NCBI GenBank assembly: GCA_040005635.1
Contig: JBDTYM010000007.1
Location: 7,889 to 71,888 of the forward strand
Origin: Dokdonella_A sp040005635
Lineage (GTDB): Bacteria > Pseudomonadota > Gammaproteobacteria > Xanthomonadales > Rhodanobacteraceae
Direction of reading: 5' to 3'
DNA: 64,000 bases
Part shown: positions 26,016 to 34,541 of the stretch, one piece after another
Layout: the number at the start of each line of letters is the position of its first letter
Position numbering within the stretch: the first letter of the stretch is position 1
The notes under the pieces: model-generated
Databases searched by the model: none
Seen by the model: only the letters and a program-made list of their open reading frames with translations
What the model was told of the DNA's origin: nothing
Program-made: the position numbers and the translations under genes

Positions 26016-27512
26016 ATGAAACCCGTGTCCATTGAACGAAACACCCGCAGCCTCGGCATCGCCGCTGCCCTTGCAGCCTGCCTGCTCGGCGGCTGCGCGG
26101 TCGGTCCCGACTACCATCGGCCCGACATCGCGTTGACGCCGGACTACGTGCATGCCGCGCCGGCGCCACAGCAAGCAGCGAAGACCACTGCGCTCGAAAA
26201 TTGGTGGCAGGGCTTCGACGATGCCGCGCTGCTACGCGTGGTCGAGCGCGTGCAGGCGCAGAATCTCGATCTCGAACAGGCACGTGCACGCGTGCTGCAG
26301 TCGCGCGCCGCCGCCCGCGCGGCTGGTGCGGCGCTGCTGCCGAACGCCAATGCCAGCGCGTCTGCACATGATGTGCGTCAATCGTTGCTGAATCCCATTG
26401 GGGAAATCGGCCGCGAGCTGCCCGGCTTCGCACGCGGCTACGACGACTACGCGGTCGGCGCCGCGGCCTCGTGGGAAATCGACCTGTTCGGCGGCCTGCG
26501 CCGCGGCCGCGAAGCCGCGCTGGCCGATGCGAAGGCCAGCGCAGCGCAAGCGCTAGGCGTGCAGATCAGCGTCACCGCCGACGCGGCAGACGCTTATCTG
26601 CAGGTACGCGCGTATCAGGCGCGGCTCGGCGTCGCACGTCATCAGGAGCAAGTGCAGCGCGATCTGGTCGACCTCGTCTCTCGGCGCAATCGCGAAGGCG
26701 TCGCGTCGGATCGCGAACTGAATCAGGTGACGGCGGCGCTCGAAGGCGTCGCTGCATCGATTCCGCCGCTGCTGGTGGGTCTGGACGCACAACTCAATCG
26801 CCTCGATGTGCTGATGGGCGCGCAGCCGGGCACTTATCGCGACGAGCTGCTGGCGGCAGCGCCGATCCCTGCGCCGCCGTTGCTGGCAAGCCATGACGGC
26901 CCGGCCGAATTGTTGCGCCGACGTCCCGACGTGCTTGCTGCCGAGCAGCGTCTGATGGCCGCCAGCGCGCGCATCGGCGCGGCGATCGCGGACTACTACC
27001 CTAAGCTGTCGTTGAGCGCCTTGTTCGGTGTCGAAAGCCTGGCATCCGGCCAGTTGTCGAGCGGCCAGGCGGTCGCGCACGACGTCGGTCTCGGTCTGCG
27101 CTGGCGCCTGTTCGATTTTGGTCGCGTCGATGCCGAGGTTGCGCAGACACGCGGACGCGAAGCCGAGGCGCTCGCGACCTATCGCGCGACCGTGCTGCGC
27201 GCAACCGAGGAGGTCGAGAACGCACTCTCCGAGCTGGTGCAGGACAACGCGCGCGCCGCCGTGCTGGAGCGTCAGATCGTCCAGCTCACGCGGGCACGCA
27301 CGCTCGCGCAGCAATCCTACGATGCCGGAGTGATCAACTTGATCGAGGTGCGCGACACCGATCGCGACCTGCTGACGGCTTCCGACCAGCTGGCGCAGGC
27401 GCGCGCCGGCGCCGCGCGCGCGGCAATCGCCTCATTCCGCGCGCTCGGTGGCGGCTGGCAACCTGAGCGGACACACGCGCTGGCGATGACTGCGCTGCTG
27501 CCGGCGCGCTGA
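26016..27512 (+). CDS. Outer-membrane efflux lipoprotein, NodT/TolC family
   Basis: A 498-residue lipoprotein channel: lipobox LLGGC with Cys at 27, then GPDYHRPDI, the NodT-family start of the mature protein, and two repeated OEP halves rich in coiled-coil helices (ARARVLQSRAAARAAGAALL; YPKLSLSALFG; RALGGGW at the end). The start has GGAGG at ideal spacing. With the MFS pump and the EmrA-type adaptor it would form a tripartite exporter across both membranes. It may also serve the RND pair, which lacks its own channel. Confidence 0.92.
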   Translation: MKPVSIERNTRSLGIAAALAACLLGGCAVGPDYHRPDIALTPDYVHAAPAPQQAAKTTALENWWQGFDDAALLRVVERVQAQNLDLEQARARVLQSRAAARAAGAALLPNANASASAHDVRQSLLNPIGEIGRELPGFARGYDDYAVGAAASWEIDLFGGLRRGREAALADAKASAAQALGVQISVTADAADAYLQVRAYQARLGVARHQEQVQRDLVDLVSRRNREGVASDRELNQVTAALEGVAASIPPLLVGLDAQLNRLDVLMGAQPGTYRDELLAAAPIPAPPLLASHDGPAELLRRRPDVLAAEQRLMAASARIGAAIADYYPKLSLSALFGVESLASGQLSSGQAVAHDVGLGLRWRLFDFGRVDAEVAQTRGREAEALATYRATVLRATEEVENALSELVQDNARAAVLERQIVQLTRARTLAQQSYDAGVINLIEVRDTDRDLLTASDQLAQARAGAARAAIASFRALGGGWQPERTHALAMTALLPAR

Positions 27513-27617
27513 GTCCCGCTCGCACGCGGCGCGATCCCGCAGGTCACGCCGCCGTTGTCACGTCGGCGCTATTTGGGTTCCAATCGACACCCCGGCGCAG
27601 CCGCTGGAACTGCGGTG

Positions 27618-28694
27618 ATGAGTATCGAGCGCAAGTTTGGCCGCGGGCTGTTCTGGCTGGCGTACTTCAGTGCCTGGCTGGCGCTCGGCCTCTGGCTCGG
27701 GCTCAACGTGATCATCGGCCAGCGCAACAGCGGCAGCACGATGGCGCCGTGGGAGCCGTTGAGCTGGGAACTCAGCAGCGTCGTGCTGATGTCCGTGCTC
27801 GCGGTCGGCGTCTTTCGCTTCGAAGCGCGCTTCCCGCTGTCCGGGCCCGATTGGATGCGCCGCTTGCCGGTGCATCTGCCGGCCGTACTGCTGTTCTCGC
27901 TGCTGCACACTGTCGGCATGGTCGCCATCCGGCAAATCGTCTATGCCGCAAACCACAGCGTGTACCGCTTCGGCGACTGGCGCCTCGGCCTGACGTACGA
28001 ATTCCAGAAGGACCTGATCAGCTACGCGGCGATCGTCGGCTTCTGCGTCGCCTGGCGCGCCGTGCGCATTCGGCGCGAACGCGAACTGGCGCTGATACGC
28101 CTCGAACGCGACCTCGGCCAGGCGCGGCTGGCCCAGCTGACCGCGCAGATCGAGCCGCATTTCATGTTCAACACCTTGAATGCGATCTCGAACCGCATGC
28201 ACGAGGACGTCGACGCGGCCGATCGCATGATTGCTGCGTTTGCCGAGCTGCTGCGCGCCGCGCTCAGCGAATCCGGCTCTGCCGAAGTGAGCGTGGCCGA
28301 CGATGTCATCTGGCTTGAGCGTTATTTCGAGCTGATGCAGGAGCGCTTCCGCGGTCAGCTCGTCACACGGATAAGCGTCGACCCCGCGGCACGGGACGCG
28401 CGCATTCCGCGCCTGCTGCTGCAGCCGCTGGTCGAGAATGCGTTCGAGCATGGCCTGCGCATCGGACGCGGGCAGATCGAGGTGACGATCCGCATCGAGG
28501 GTGAACGCCTGCACCTCGCCGTCGAAGACGACGGCGTCGGCCTGGCGCAAGCGTGCGAAGAGGGCACCGGCCTCGCCAACGTGCGCAGTCGCCTCGCCTT
28601 GCTCTATCCGCAGGCGCACACGTTCCAGCTCGGTCCCCGCAGTGCAGGCGGCACACGCGTCGAGATTGACCTGCCGGTTCGCCACAATGCGTGA
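27618..28694 (+). CDS. LytS/AlgZ-type sensor histidine kinase
   Basis: A 358-residue kinase. Residues about 10-155 hold four membrane helices without a recognised sensor domain. The His_kinase segment QIEPHFMFNTLNAISNRMHE carries phosphoacceptor H181, followed by LLQPLVENAFEHGL (N box) and DDGVGL plus GTGLANVRSRL (G boxes) of the ATPase lid. The stop overlaps the response regulator start by eight bases. Signal unknown; such pairs often control cell-envelope or virulence genes. Confidence 0.92.
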   Translation: MSIERKFGRGLFWLAYFSAWLALGLWLGLNVIIGQRNSGSTMAPWEPLSWELSSVVLMSVLAVGVFRFEARFPLSGPDWMRRLPVHLPAVLLFSLLHTVGMVAIRQIVYAANHSVYRFGDWRLGLTYEFQKDLISYAAIVGFCVAWRAVRIRRERELALIRLERDLGQARLAQLTAQIEPHFMFNTLNAISNRMHEDVDAADRMIAAFAELLRAALSESGSAEVSVADDVIWLERYFELMQERFRGQLVTRISVDPAARDARIPRLLLQPLVENAFEHGLRIGRGQIEVTIRIEGERLHLAVEDDGVGLAQACEEGTGLANVRSRLALLYPQAHTFQLGPRSAGGTRVEIDLPVRHNA

Positions 28695-29457
28695 GACGCG
28701 CGTCGCGATCGTCGAGGACGAACCGCCGGCACGCGCAAAGCTGTGCCGTATGCTGGCCGAACATTCCGGCTATCGCATCGTCGCCGAAGTTGATGACGTC
28801 GCCGGTGGCCTGGCGGCGTTGCGCAACGATGCGCCGGATCTGTTGTTTCTCGACATCCGGCTCGGTGCCGAGAATGGTTTCGACGTACTCGTGCGCGCAA
28901 CGCCGCCTTATCCGCTGATCGTATTCACCACGGCCTATCACGAGCACGCGGTGCGCGCATTTGAATTCGCGGCGCTCGACTATCTGCTGAAGCCGTTCGA
29001 TCGCGAACGTTTCGGCCGCATGCTGGAACGCGTCGCCGAGCGGCTGGACGAGCGCGTCGAAGGCGAGGGCGATGTGCCTGGCGAGGAGCGCCTGCGTCGC
29101 CTCGACAGCGACCTGGTGCCACCGCGCCTCAGCCGTATCGTCGTGCACGAACGCGGGCGTTCGCTGGTCGTGCCGCTGGCCGAGGTGCAGCGCCTCAGCG
29201 CAGCCGGCAACTATGTCGAAGTGCATACCGCCGGGCGGCGCCATCTCGTGCGTGCGACGCTTGCGCGACTGGCGCAGCGGCTGGATCCCGCCAAGTTCCT
29301 GCGCGTGCATCGTTCGCATCTGGTGCGCGCCGATGTCATCGCGACGATCACACCGTGGGCACATGGCGACCTGCGCCTGACCTTGAAGGATGGCAGCGAG
29401 CTGATGGTGAGTCGGCGCTATCGGGCGCTGTTGCCGCACGACTGGCGCAGTCGCTAG
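28687..29457 (+). CDS. LytTR-type response regulator
   Basis: A 256-residue regulator. The receiver domain has EDEPPAR (acidic pocket), phosphoacceptor D56 in LLFLDIRLG, and K in YLLKPFD. The C-terminal LytTR DNA-binding domain (RIVVHERGRSLVVPL to RRYRALLP) contains NYVEVHT and FLRVHRSHLV, the family signatures. It should be phosphorylated by the kinase encoded just upstream, with which it overlaps. Confidence 0.93.
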   Translation: MRETRVAIVEDEPPARAKLCRMLAEHSGYRIVAEVDDVAGGLAALRNDAPDLLFLDIRLGAENGFDVLVRATPPYPLIVFTTAYHEHAVRAFEFAALDYLLKPFDRERFGRMLERVAERLDERVEGEGDVPGEERLRRLDSDLVPPRLSRIVVHERGRSLVVPLAEVQRLSAAGNYVEVHTAGRRHLVRATLARLAQRLDPAKFLRVHRSHLVRADVIATITPWAHGDLRLTLKDGSELMVSRRYRALLPHDWRSR

Positions 29458-29626
29458 ACGCGCTCGCGCCGAGGAACCGCGGCTGGGCGCGAACGAATCG
29501 GTTTCCACCTGCGCAACGCGGGCATGCATTCGTCCCGCCGGCATCCGTGGCAGACCCTTTCGTCACATATCCCTTGCCGCCGAGGGCGTGCGCGGTTCGA
29601 ATGGACGCACGACGAGAGGATCGATC

Positions 29627-31621
29627 ATGCGTGCAATGCTTTTGATGATCATGCTGACTGCGACTGCGACTGCGACTGCGACTGCGACTGCGACTGCAGC
29701 GGCACAGGCCGGTGCACCCGACTGGGAGGCCTACGGCGGCGACGGCCGCGGCCAGCGCCATGCCGACATCGCGCAGATCACACTGCAGAATGTCGGCCAA
29801 TTGGAACTCGCCTGGAGCTTTCGCACCGGCGAACTCGGCGAGGGCTTCGATCGCGCGAAAGACACGCTGACTTTCGAGGCGACGCCGCTGCAGATTGGCG
29901 ACACCTTGTATGTGCCCACTGCGACCGGTGTCGTGTTCGCGCTCGACGCGGCGCATGGCACGCAGCGCTGGCGCTTCGACGCGGCGGTCGATCGCGGGCG
30001 TGGCTATTCCGAGATGGCAACGCGTGGCGTCAGCTACTGGCGCGATGCGCAGGCCGCTGCCGGCAGTGTGTGCGCCGAGCGCATCCTGTTTGCGACCATC
30101 GATGCGCGCCTGTTCGCGCTGGATGCGAAAAACGGTCAGCGCTGCGCGGATTTCGGTACACGCGGAGAGATTCCGTTATCCAGGGGCGTGCGCCTGGTCG
30201 AACGCCAGCTTGGCAACTATCAGGTGACGTCGCCGCCTGCCATTGCTGGGGATGTCGCGATCATTGGATCATCGATCGGCGACAACCGCGGTACCGACCT
30301 GGAACTCGGCGTCGTGCGTGCGTTCGATGTGCGCAGCGGCAGGGAACTGTGGCACTGGGATCCGATCCCGCGCACGGCGAGGATTCCGGAGGACGCGGCC
30401 AATCCCGACTTCGGCGATACCGACAGTCAGCAGGCACGCTGGACCGGCGCCGCGAACGCGTGGGCGCCATTCGCCGTCGATCTCGAGCGCGGCCTGGTAT
30501 TCATCCCGACGGGATCGGCCAGTCCGGATTTCTTCGGCGGCGAGCGCGCGGGCGACAATCACTGGGCGAATTCGGTGGTCGCCTTGCGCGCCGCCAGCGG
30601 CGAATTCGTCTGGGGCCGTCAACTCGTGCACCACGACTTGTGGGACTACGACGTCGCCTCGCAGCCGATGCTGATCGATCTCGAGCGCGATGGCGCCAAG
30701 ATTCCCGCGCTGGTGCAGTTGCACAAGACCGGTCAGGTGTTCGTGCTCAACCGCGAGACCGGCGAACCCTTGTTTCCGATCGAGGAACGGCCGGTGCCGC
30801 AGGATGTGGTGGCGGGCGAAACAGCCTCGGCCACGCAGCCATTCTCATCGCTGCCACCGTTGGTATCGCATGCGAAGGTGGCGCCGGAAGATGCCTGGGG
30901 ACTGACGTTCTGGGATCGCAATGCATGCCGCGACAAGATCGCCGCGCTGCATAGCGAGGGCATCTTCACGCCACCGAGCGTGCAGGGAACGATCGAACGG
31001 CCGGGTTATGCCGGCGGGTCGAACTGGGGCAGTGGTGCGTGGGATCCCGAGCGCAAGCTGCTGATCGCGAATGTGATGGATCTGCCGTTCGTGGTTGCGT
31101 TGATTCCGCGAGGACAGTTCGGCATCGAGGCCGATTCCGACGCCTACCAGGGTTGGGAATTCGCGCGCCAGGCCGGCACGCCGTACGGCATGCGCCGCCA
31201 CCTGCTCGATTCGCCGCTGGGTGTGCCATGTACGGCACCGCCGTGGGGCAAGCTGGTCGCGCTCGACCTGGCGCACGGCACGATCGCTTGGGAGAAGCCG
31301 CTCGGCACCTCGCGTGACAAGGCGAGCTGGCCGTTTTGGTACATTGACGGTGCGCCGAACATGGGCGGACCGCTGACCACGGCCGGCGGCCTCACTTTCA
31401 TCGGTGCGACGACCGACAACTTCCTGCGCGCGTTCGATACCGCCAGCGGTGCGGAACTGTGGAAGATGCGTCTTCCCGCAGGCGCACAGGCGACACCGAT
31501 GAGCTACGCGATCGGCGGACGCCAATTCGTGGTTGTCGCGGCGGGCGGCCACGCCAAACTGGGCACGACGCGTGGCGACTACGTGCTCGCCTACGCGCTG
31601 CCTCAGTCGCCGGCGAAGTAG
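29627..31621 (+). CDS. PQQ-dependent membrane-type dehydrogenase (quinoprotein)
   Basis: A 664-residue secreted quinoprotein. The signal peptide is odd: its hydrophobic part is a run of Thr-Ala pairs encoded by a hexanucleotide repeat. The mature protein is an eight-bladed propeller of the glucose/alcohol dehydrogenase group (WRFDAAVDRG, TGSASPDFFGG, HDLWDYDVASQPML, WGLTFWDR, PYGMRRHLLDSPLG). It oxidises a sugar or alcohol in the periplasm and passes electrons to ubiquinone or a cytochrome. No cytochrome c domain and no N-terminal membrane domain are present. The ATG at 29627 has AGAGGA six bases upstream. Confidence 0.88.
   Translation: MRAMLLMIMLTATATATATATATAAAQAGAPDWEAYGGDGRGQRHADIAQITLQNVGQLELAWSFRTGELGEGFDRAKDTLTFEATPLQIGDTLYVPTATGVVFALDAAHGTQRWRFDAAVDRGRGYSEMATRGVSYWRDAQAAAGSVCAERILFATIDARLFALDAKNGQRCADFGTRGEIPLSRGVRLVERQLGNYQVTSPPAIAGDVAIIGSSIGDNRGTDLELGVVRAFDVRSGRELWHWDPIPRTARIPEDAANPDFGDTDSQQARWTGAANAWAPFAVDLERGLVFIPTGSASPDFFGGERAGDNHWANSVVALRAASGEFVWGRQLVHHDLWDYDVASQPMLIDLERDGAKIPALVQLHKTGQVFVLNRETGEPLFPIEERPVPQDVVAGETASATQPFSSLPPLVSHAKVAPEDAWGLTFWDRNACRDKIAALHSEGIFTPPSVQGTIERPGYAGGSNWGSGAWDPERKLLIANVMDLPFVVALIPRGQFGIEADSDAYQGWEFARQAGTPYGMRRHLLDSPLGVPCTAPPWGKLVALDLAHGTIAWEKPLGTSRDKASWPFWYIDGAPNMGGPLTTAGGLTFIGATTDNFLRAFDTASGAELWKMRLPAGAQATPMSYAIGGRQFVVVAAGGHAKLGTTRGDYVLAYALPQSPAK
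29656..29697 (+). repeat. Seven tandem copies of GACTGC inside the signal-peptide coding region
   Basis: Seven perfect six-base units encode alternating Thr and Ala in the hydrophobic part of the PQQ dehydrogenase signal peptide. Slippage by whole units would keep the frame but lengthen or shorten the signal. Confidence 0.9.
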
Positions 31622-32337
31622 AGGCCTTCGACGATCGTCTTGCCGTCCGGCTGCGTCGGGATATGCGCCCAGCCGACCAGGCCTTCGCGCGTTTTCACGA
31701 GGTAGTCGGGGTTTTCGCCGTCCTCGTTCTCGCTCGAAGGATTCAGCAGAATGGTCAGCGGCGTGCGCGCCGGCAACGTGAACAGGGCATGCTCCGAGTC
31801 GCCGCCCTTGTCAGCGGTCAATGCGAGCGCGGATCGGGTGACGCCCTCGACGCCGACATAGCGGAACGCTTGCTTGGCTTCGACGTAGTGTTTGCCATCG
31901 AAGCGGAACAGGCGGCGATGGTCGTATAGCGTGTCGCTCTGGCCGAATACGTAAATGTCGGCGTTGGCGAGGAAGACGAAGTCGATGCCGGACGATTCAA
32001 ACAGCGTGCTGTCCGGATTGTCGGCGTCGGCGAGCAGACGACAGCTGGGGTCCGCACTCGGGCCGGAGTCGCAGGTCAGTGTCGCCTTCGGCACACCGTG
32101 GCCGAGTTCGAGTATCAGCGGTTGCGAGGCGTACACACCCGCTTCCTCGTACGCCTTCAAGTAGGCGGCCGAACCCTTCACCGGCGTCGCCTGCGCCTGC
32201 GGATACCACACGCGCACGCCTTCCTGCCTCAGCTCGAGATGGGCGAGGTGCGGAAACAGGGTGGCCGGCGTACGCGGCGCGGAGTTGGGCGCTGCGGCCA
32301 TGGCGACGAAGGTCAACAGGGTGAAAACGGCGGGCAT
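31603..32337 (-). CDS. Hypothetical secreted protein, 244 aa
   Basis: Starts MPAVFTLLTFVAMAAAPNSA, a signal peptide cleaved near residue 16. The mature part has strand-rich sequence (LRQEGVRVWYPQAQATPVKG, FDFVFLANADIYVFGQSDTL-like region, DEGVGW... LVGWAHIPTQ) and two cysteines (LTCDSG, SCRLL) likely bonded. No family recognised. The end resembles an SH3b-like or beta-rich tail (KTREGLVGWAHIP). Its 3' end overlaps the last 19 bases of the convergent dehydrogenase gene. Confidence 0.75.
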   Translation of the reverse strand: MPAVFTLLTFVAMAAAPNSAPRTPATLFPHLAHLELRQEGVRVWYPQAQATPVKGSAAYLKAYEEAGVYASQPLILELGHGVPKATLTCDSGPSADPSCRLLADADNPDSTLFESSGIDFVFLANADIYVFGQSDTLYDHRRLFRFDGKHYVEAKQAFRYVGVEGVTRSALALTADKGGDSEHALFTLPARTPLTILLNPSSENEDGENPDYLVKTREGLVGWAHIPTQPDGKTIVEGLYFAGD

Positions 32338-32421
32338 GTGGAGTCCTTTCGGATGGATGGGCGCCGGGCAATCCTCACATACGCAGATTCGCGCCGCGAC
32401 GTGCCATGATCGGGCAAAGGA

Positions 32422-32934
32422 TCAGTGCAAACCGACGCCGACACCCAACCCGAAGCTGACACGCGCGCGTTCGTTCGGAAAATTGACCGGCCACAGATGC
32501 AGCGCCTGGCGTTGCAGCAGCGGGTAGACGTAGTCGTGTGCATCGACGTTGCCGACGCGCGTGCCTTGCAGCTGGCCGCGCACGGTGAGGAAACGGCCTG
32601 GCGGAAAATCGAGCGGCTCGACATAGCCCGGCAGCACGACGATGAAACGTCCCTGCGTCGGCGCGCCCTGGTCGGGTCGCTGTGCAGCATCGGTCGGATA
32701 CGCGATCACCTGCACTTCGGTGGTGTCCGCCAGATTGCGCGTGCCGAGGATCTTGCCGGCCCAGACTACGTCCATGCCGTGGTAGCGTTCCGGCGCGAGC
32801 GCGACATCGGCCGGCGGCGGCGCGGCCGCCGGTGCGTCCTTGAAGACCGGCGGCGAAACGCAAGCGCTCAGCACGCACAGCAGCGCTGCGAGTACGGCAG
32901 GGCGTAAACCGGAACGAAAGGGCAGGCGAGGCAT
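32422..32934 (-). CDS. slp: Slp family outer-membrane lipoprotein
   Basis: A 170-residue lipoprotein: lipobox LSAC with Cys at 25, then CVSPPVFKDAP and the Slp fold (YHGMDVVWAGKILGTRN, TTEVQVIAYPTDAAQRP, RFLTVRGQLQGTRVG, YPLLQRQALHLW). Slp proteins are starvation or carbon-limitation induced outer-membrane lipoproteins in enterobacteria. I chose the ATG at 32934 since it precedes the signal peptide. This ATG lies back to back with the divergent GNAT gene's ATG, sharing a CATG. Confidence 0.85.
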   Translation of the reverse strand: MPRLPFRSGLRPAVLAALLCVLSACVSPPVFKDAPAAAPPPADVALAPERYHGMDVVWAGKILGTRNLADTTEVQVIAYPTDAAQRPDQGAPTQGRFIVVLPGYVEPLDFPPGRFLTVRGQLQGTRVGNVDAHDYVYPLLQRQALHLWPVNFPNERARVSFGLGVGVGLH

Positions 32935-33382
32935 GAACGGACACCACGAGCGCAGCGAAGACGGGATCGTATTTTCCACCGATCGCACGCGCTTGGATAT
33001 CGATTTGATCCACGGCTTCCTCAGCCGTGATTCCTATTGGGTTGCGGGCATTCATCGTGAACTGGTCGAGCGCAGCATCGCGAACTCGTTGTGCTTCGGC
33101 GTGTACGCGGACACGCAGCAGCTCGGCTTTGCGCGCGTGGTCACCGACGGCGTCGGTTTTGCATACCTCGCGGACGTCTTCGTCGCCGCTGCCGCGCGTG
33201 GGCAGGGTCTCGGCAAGCGGCTCGTCGCGTTCGTGCTGGCGCACCCGGAACTGCAGCGCATCCGCCGCTTCATGCTCGCAACACGCGATGCGCATGACCT
33301 CTATGCGCAGTACGGCTTCACCCCGCTGACGCACCCCGAGCGCTTCATGGAGCGATACGATGCGGATGCACTGTCGCGCTGA
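32933..33382 (+). CDS. GNAT family acetyltransferase
   Basis: A 149-residue acetyltransferase with the start FSTDRTRLDIDLIHGFLSRD, SYWVAGIHRELVERSIANSL, CFGVYAD typical of a widespread short GNAT group, then the acetyl-CoA loop RGQGLGKRLVAFVL. The C-terminus RDAHDLYAQYGFTPLTHPER completes the fold. I chose the ATG at 32933, with GGCGAGG upstream. The start codon overlaps that of slp on the opposite strand, so the two must use promoters inside each other's coding regions. Confidence 0.9.
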   Translation: MNGHHERSEDGIVFSTDRTRLDIDLIHGFLSRDSYWVAGIHRELVERSIANSLCFGVYADTQQLGFARVVTDGVGFAYLADVFVAAAARGQGLGKRLVAFVLAHPELQRIRRFMLATRDAHDLYAQYGFTPLTHPERFMERYDADALSR

Positions 33383-33523
33383 ACGGCAGTCGCAGCCACC
33401 GAGAGCGGCCGCGGCGCTGATATTGAAAGGGGCGCGTAAGCTTTCACGGGTAGCGTCTGCGCCGATACGCGCTGCCGGCTGCGTCGAACCGGCTCGGACG
33501 ATTTTTCACGCAAGGGGCAAGTC

Positions 33524-33784
33524 ATGGGCTTGATCTGGACCATCCTGATCGGATTCATCGTGGGCGTGCTGGCGAAGTTCTTCACCCATGGACCGGGGCC
33601 GCAAGGCTTCTTCTTGACCGCAGCGCTCGGTATCGCCGGTTCGATCATCGCCACCTACGTCGGCCGCGCGTTGCACTGGTATGCGGAAGGCCAGTCGGCC
33701 GGTTTCGTCGGCGCCTTCGTCGGTGCCTTGATCCTGCTCTTCATCTATCACATGGTCATCAAGAGTCGCGGTCCGACGGCGTAG
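33524..33784 (+). CDS. GlsB/YeaQ/YmgE family stress membrane protein
   Basis: An 86-residue membrane protein with three hydrophobic helices: MGLIWTILIGFIVGVLAKFF, GFFLTAALGIAGSIIATYVG, AGFVGAFVGALILLFIYHMV. It has the GPGPQGFFLT and GIAGSIIATYVGR stretches of the GlsB/YeaQ/YmgE (transglycosylase-associated) family, often induced under envelope or general stress. Preceded by AAGGGGC about seven bases before the ATG. Confidence 0.93.
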   Translation: MGLIWTILIGFIVGVLAKFFTHGPGPQGFFLTAALGIAGSIIATYVGRALHWYAEGQSAGFVGAFVGALILLFIYHMVIKSRGPTA

Positions 33785-33940
33785 AGTCACGCAGCCGAAC
33801 CGACGCGGGTCAGTTCCCGGCGCCATCCCGACGCAGGCCAGTACGCGTCGATGTCGAGCATGGCGTACGGTGCAGGCCGGATCGACCCGTCGGGACTGAC
33901 CATCAATTTGCAGCGTGACGCATCATTGGGAGAACACGAC

Positions 33941-34435
33941 ATGGCACTGCTCAACGACATCTTGAACCGCTATCTCGGCGGTACAGCCGCCACCGCAACG
34001 ACCGCCGACGACTTCAGCCACGTCGCGCAGAACGTGCCACCCGACGTACTGAGCAAGGGCATCGGTGCGGCGTTTGGGTCAAGCGCAACGCCGGACGTCG
34101 GCCAGATGGTCGCGCAGATGTTCGAGAATGCGACGCCCGAGCAGCGCGCCGCGTTGCTCAATCACCTGGCCGGCGCGCTCGGTCCGAATGCCGGAAGCAT
34201 ACTCGGCGGACTGTTGGGCCAGGGCAGCGCGGCCACCGGTGTCACGCCGGGGCAGGCGGCGCAGGTCGACCCGCAGCAGGTGCAGGACGCCGTCACGCGC
34301 GCGCAACAGCACAATCCAAGCATCGTCGACGGTCTCAGCGATTTCTACGCGCAGCACTCGGGGCTGGTGAAGACGCTCGGCGGCGCAGCGCTGACGATTG
34401 CGTTGGCGAAGATTTCGCAGCATATGAAAGGCTGA
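33941..34435 (+). CDS. Conserved hypothetical protein, YidB/DUF937-like, 164 aa
   Basis: A helical, Gly/Ala-rich protein beginning MALLNDILNRYLGGTAATAT, with repeated helical segments (PDVGQMVAQMFENATPEQRA, NHLAGALGPNAGSILGGLLG) and a C-terminal hydrophobic helix (LVKTLGGAALTIALAKISQH). It resembles YidB/DUF937-type proteins in helical hairpins with Gly turns but the match is loose. I chose the ATG at 33941 with GGGAG eight bases upstream. It follows the stress membrane protein by 156 bases. Confidence 0.7.
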   Translation: MALLNDILNRYLGGTAATATTADDFSHVAQNVPPDVLSKGIGAAFGSSATPDVGQMVAQMFENATPEQRAALLNHLAGALGPNAGSILGGLLGQGSAATGVTPGQAAQVDPQQVQDAVTRAQQHNPSIVDGLSDFYAQHSGLVKTLGGAALTIALAKISQHMKG

Positions 34436-34491
34436 GGCTGCGTCATCGCTTCTTCGCAGCGCGCAGTTTGCCGGGCAGCGACAGCAGTATT

Positions 34492-34524
34492 CCCTCTCCC
34501 CCAAGCTGGGCATGGAGGAGAGGG
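34492..34524. repeat. GAGAGGG-type interspersed inverted repeat, copy C
   Basis: CCCTCTCC at 34492-34499 pairs perfectly with GGAGAGGG at 34517-34524. It shares twelve identical bases with the copy inside mfd when read on the opposite strand. It lies between two convergent genes and could double as a bidirectional terminator. Confidence 0.6.
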
Positions 34525-34541
34525 AGTCCGCCGGCACGTGT

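Noticed and set aside
29656..29697. Hexanucleotide repeat as a frame-switching phase-variation site
   Set aside because: The unit is six bases, a multiple of three, so slippage cannot change the frame; only signal length would vary.
34436..34541. Small gene between 33941 ORF and DUF885
   Set aside because: Only a repeat copy and a short spacer; no start signals.
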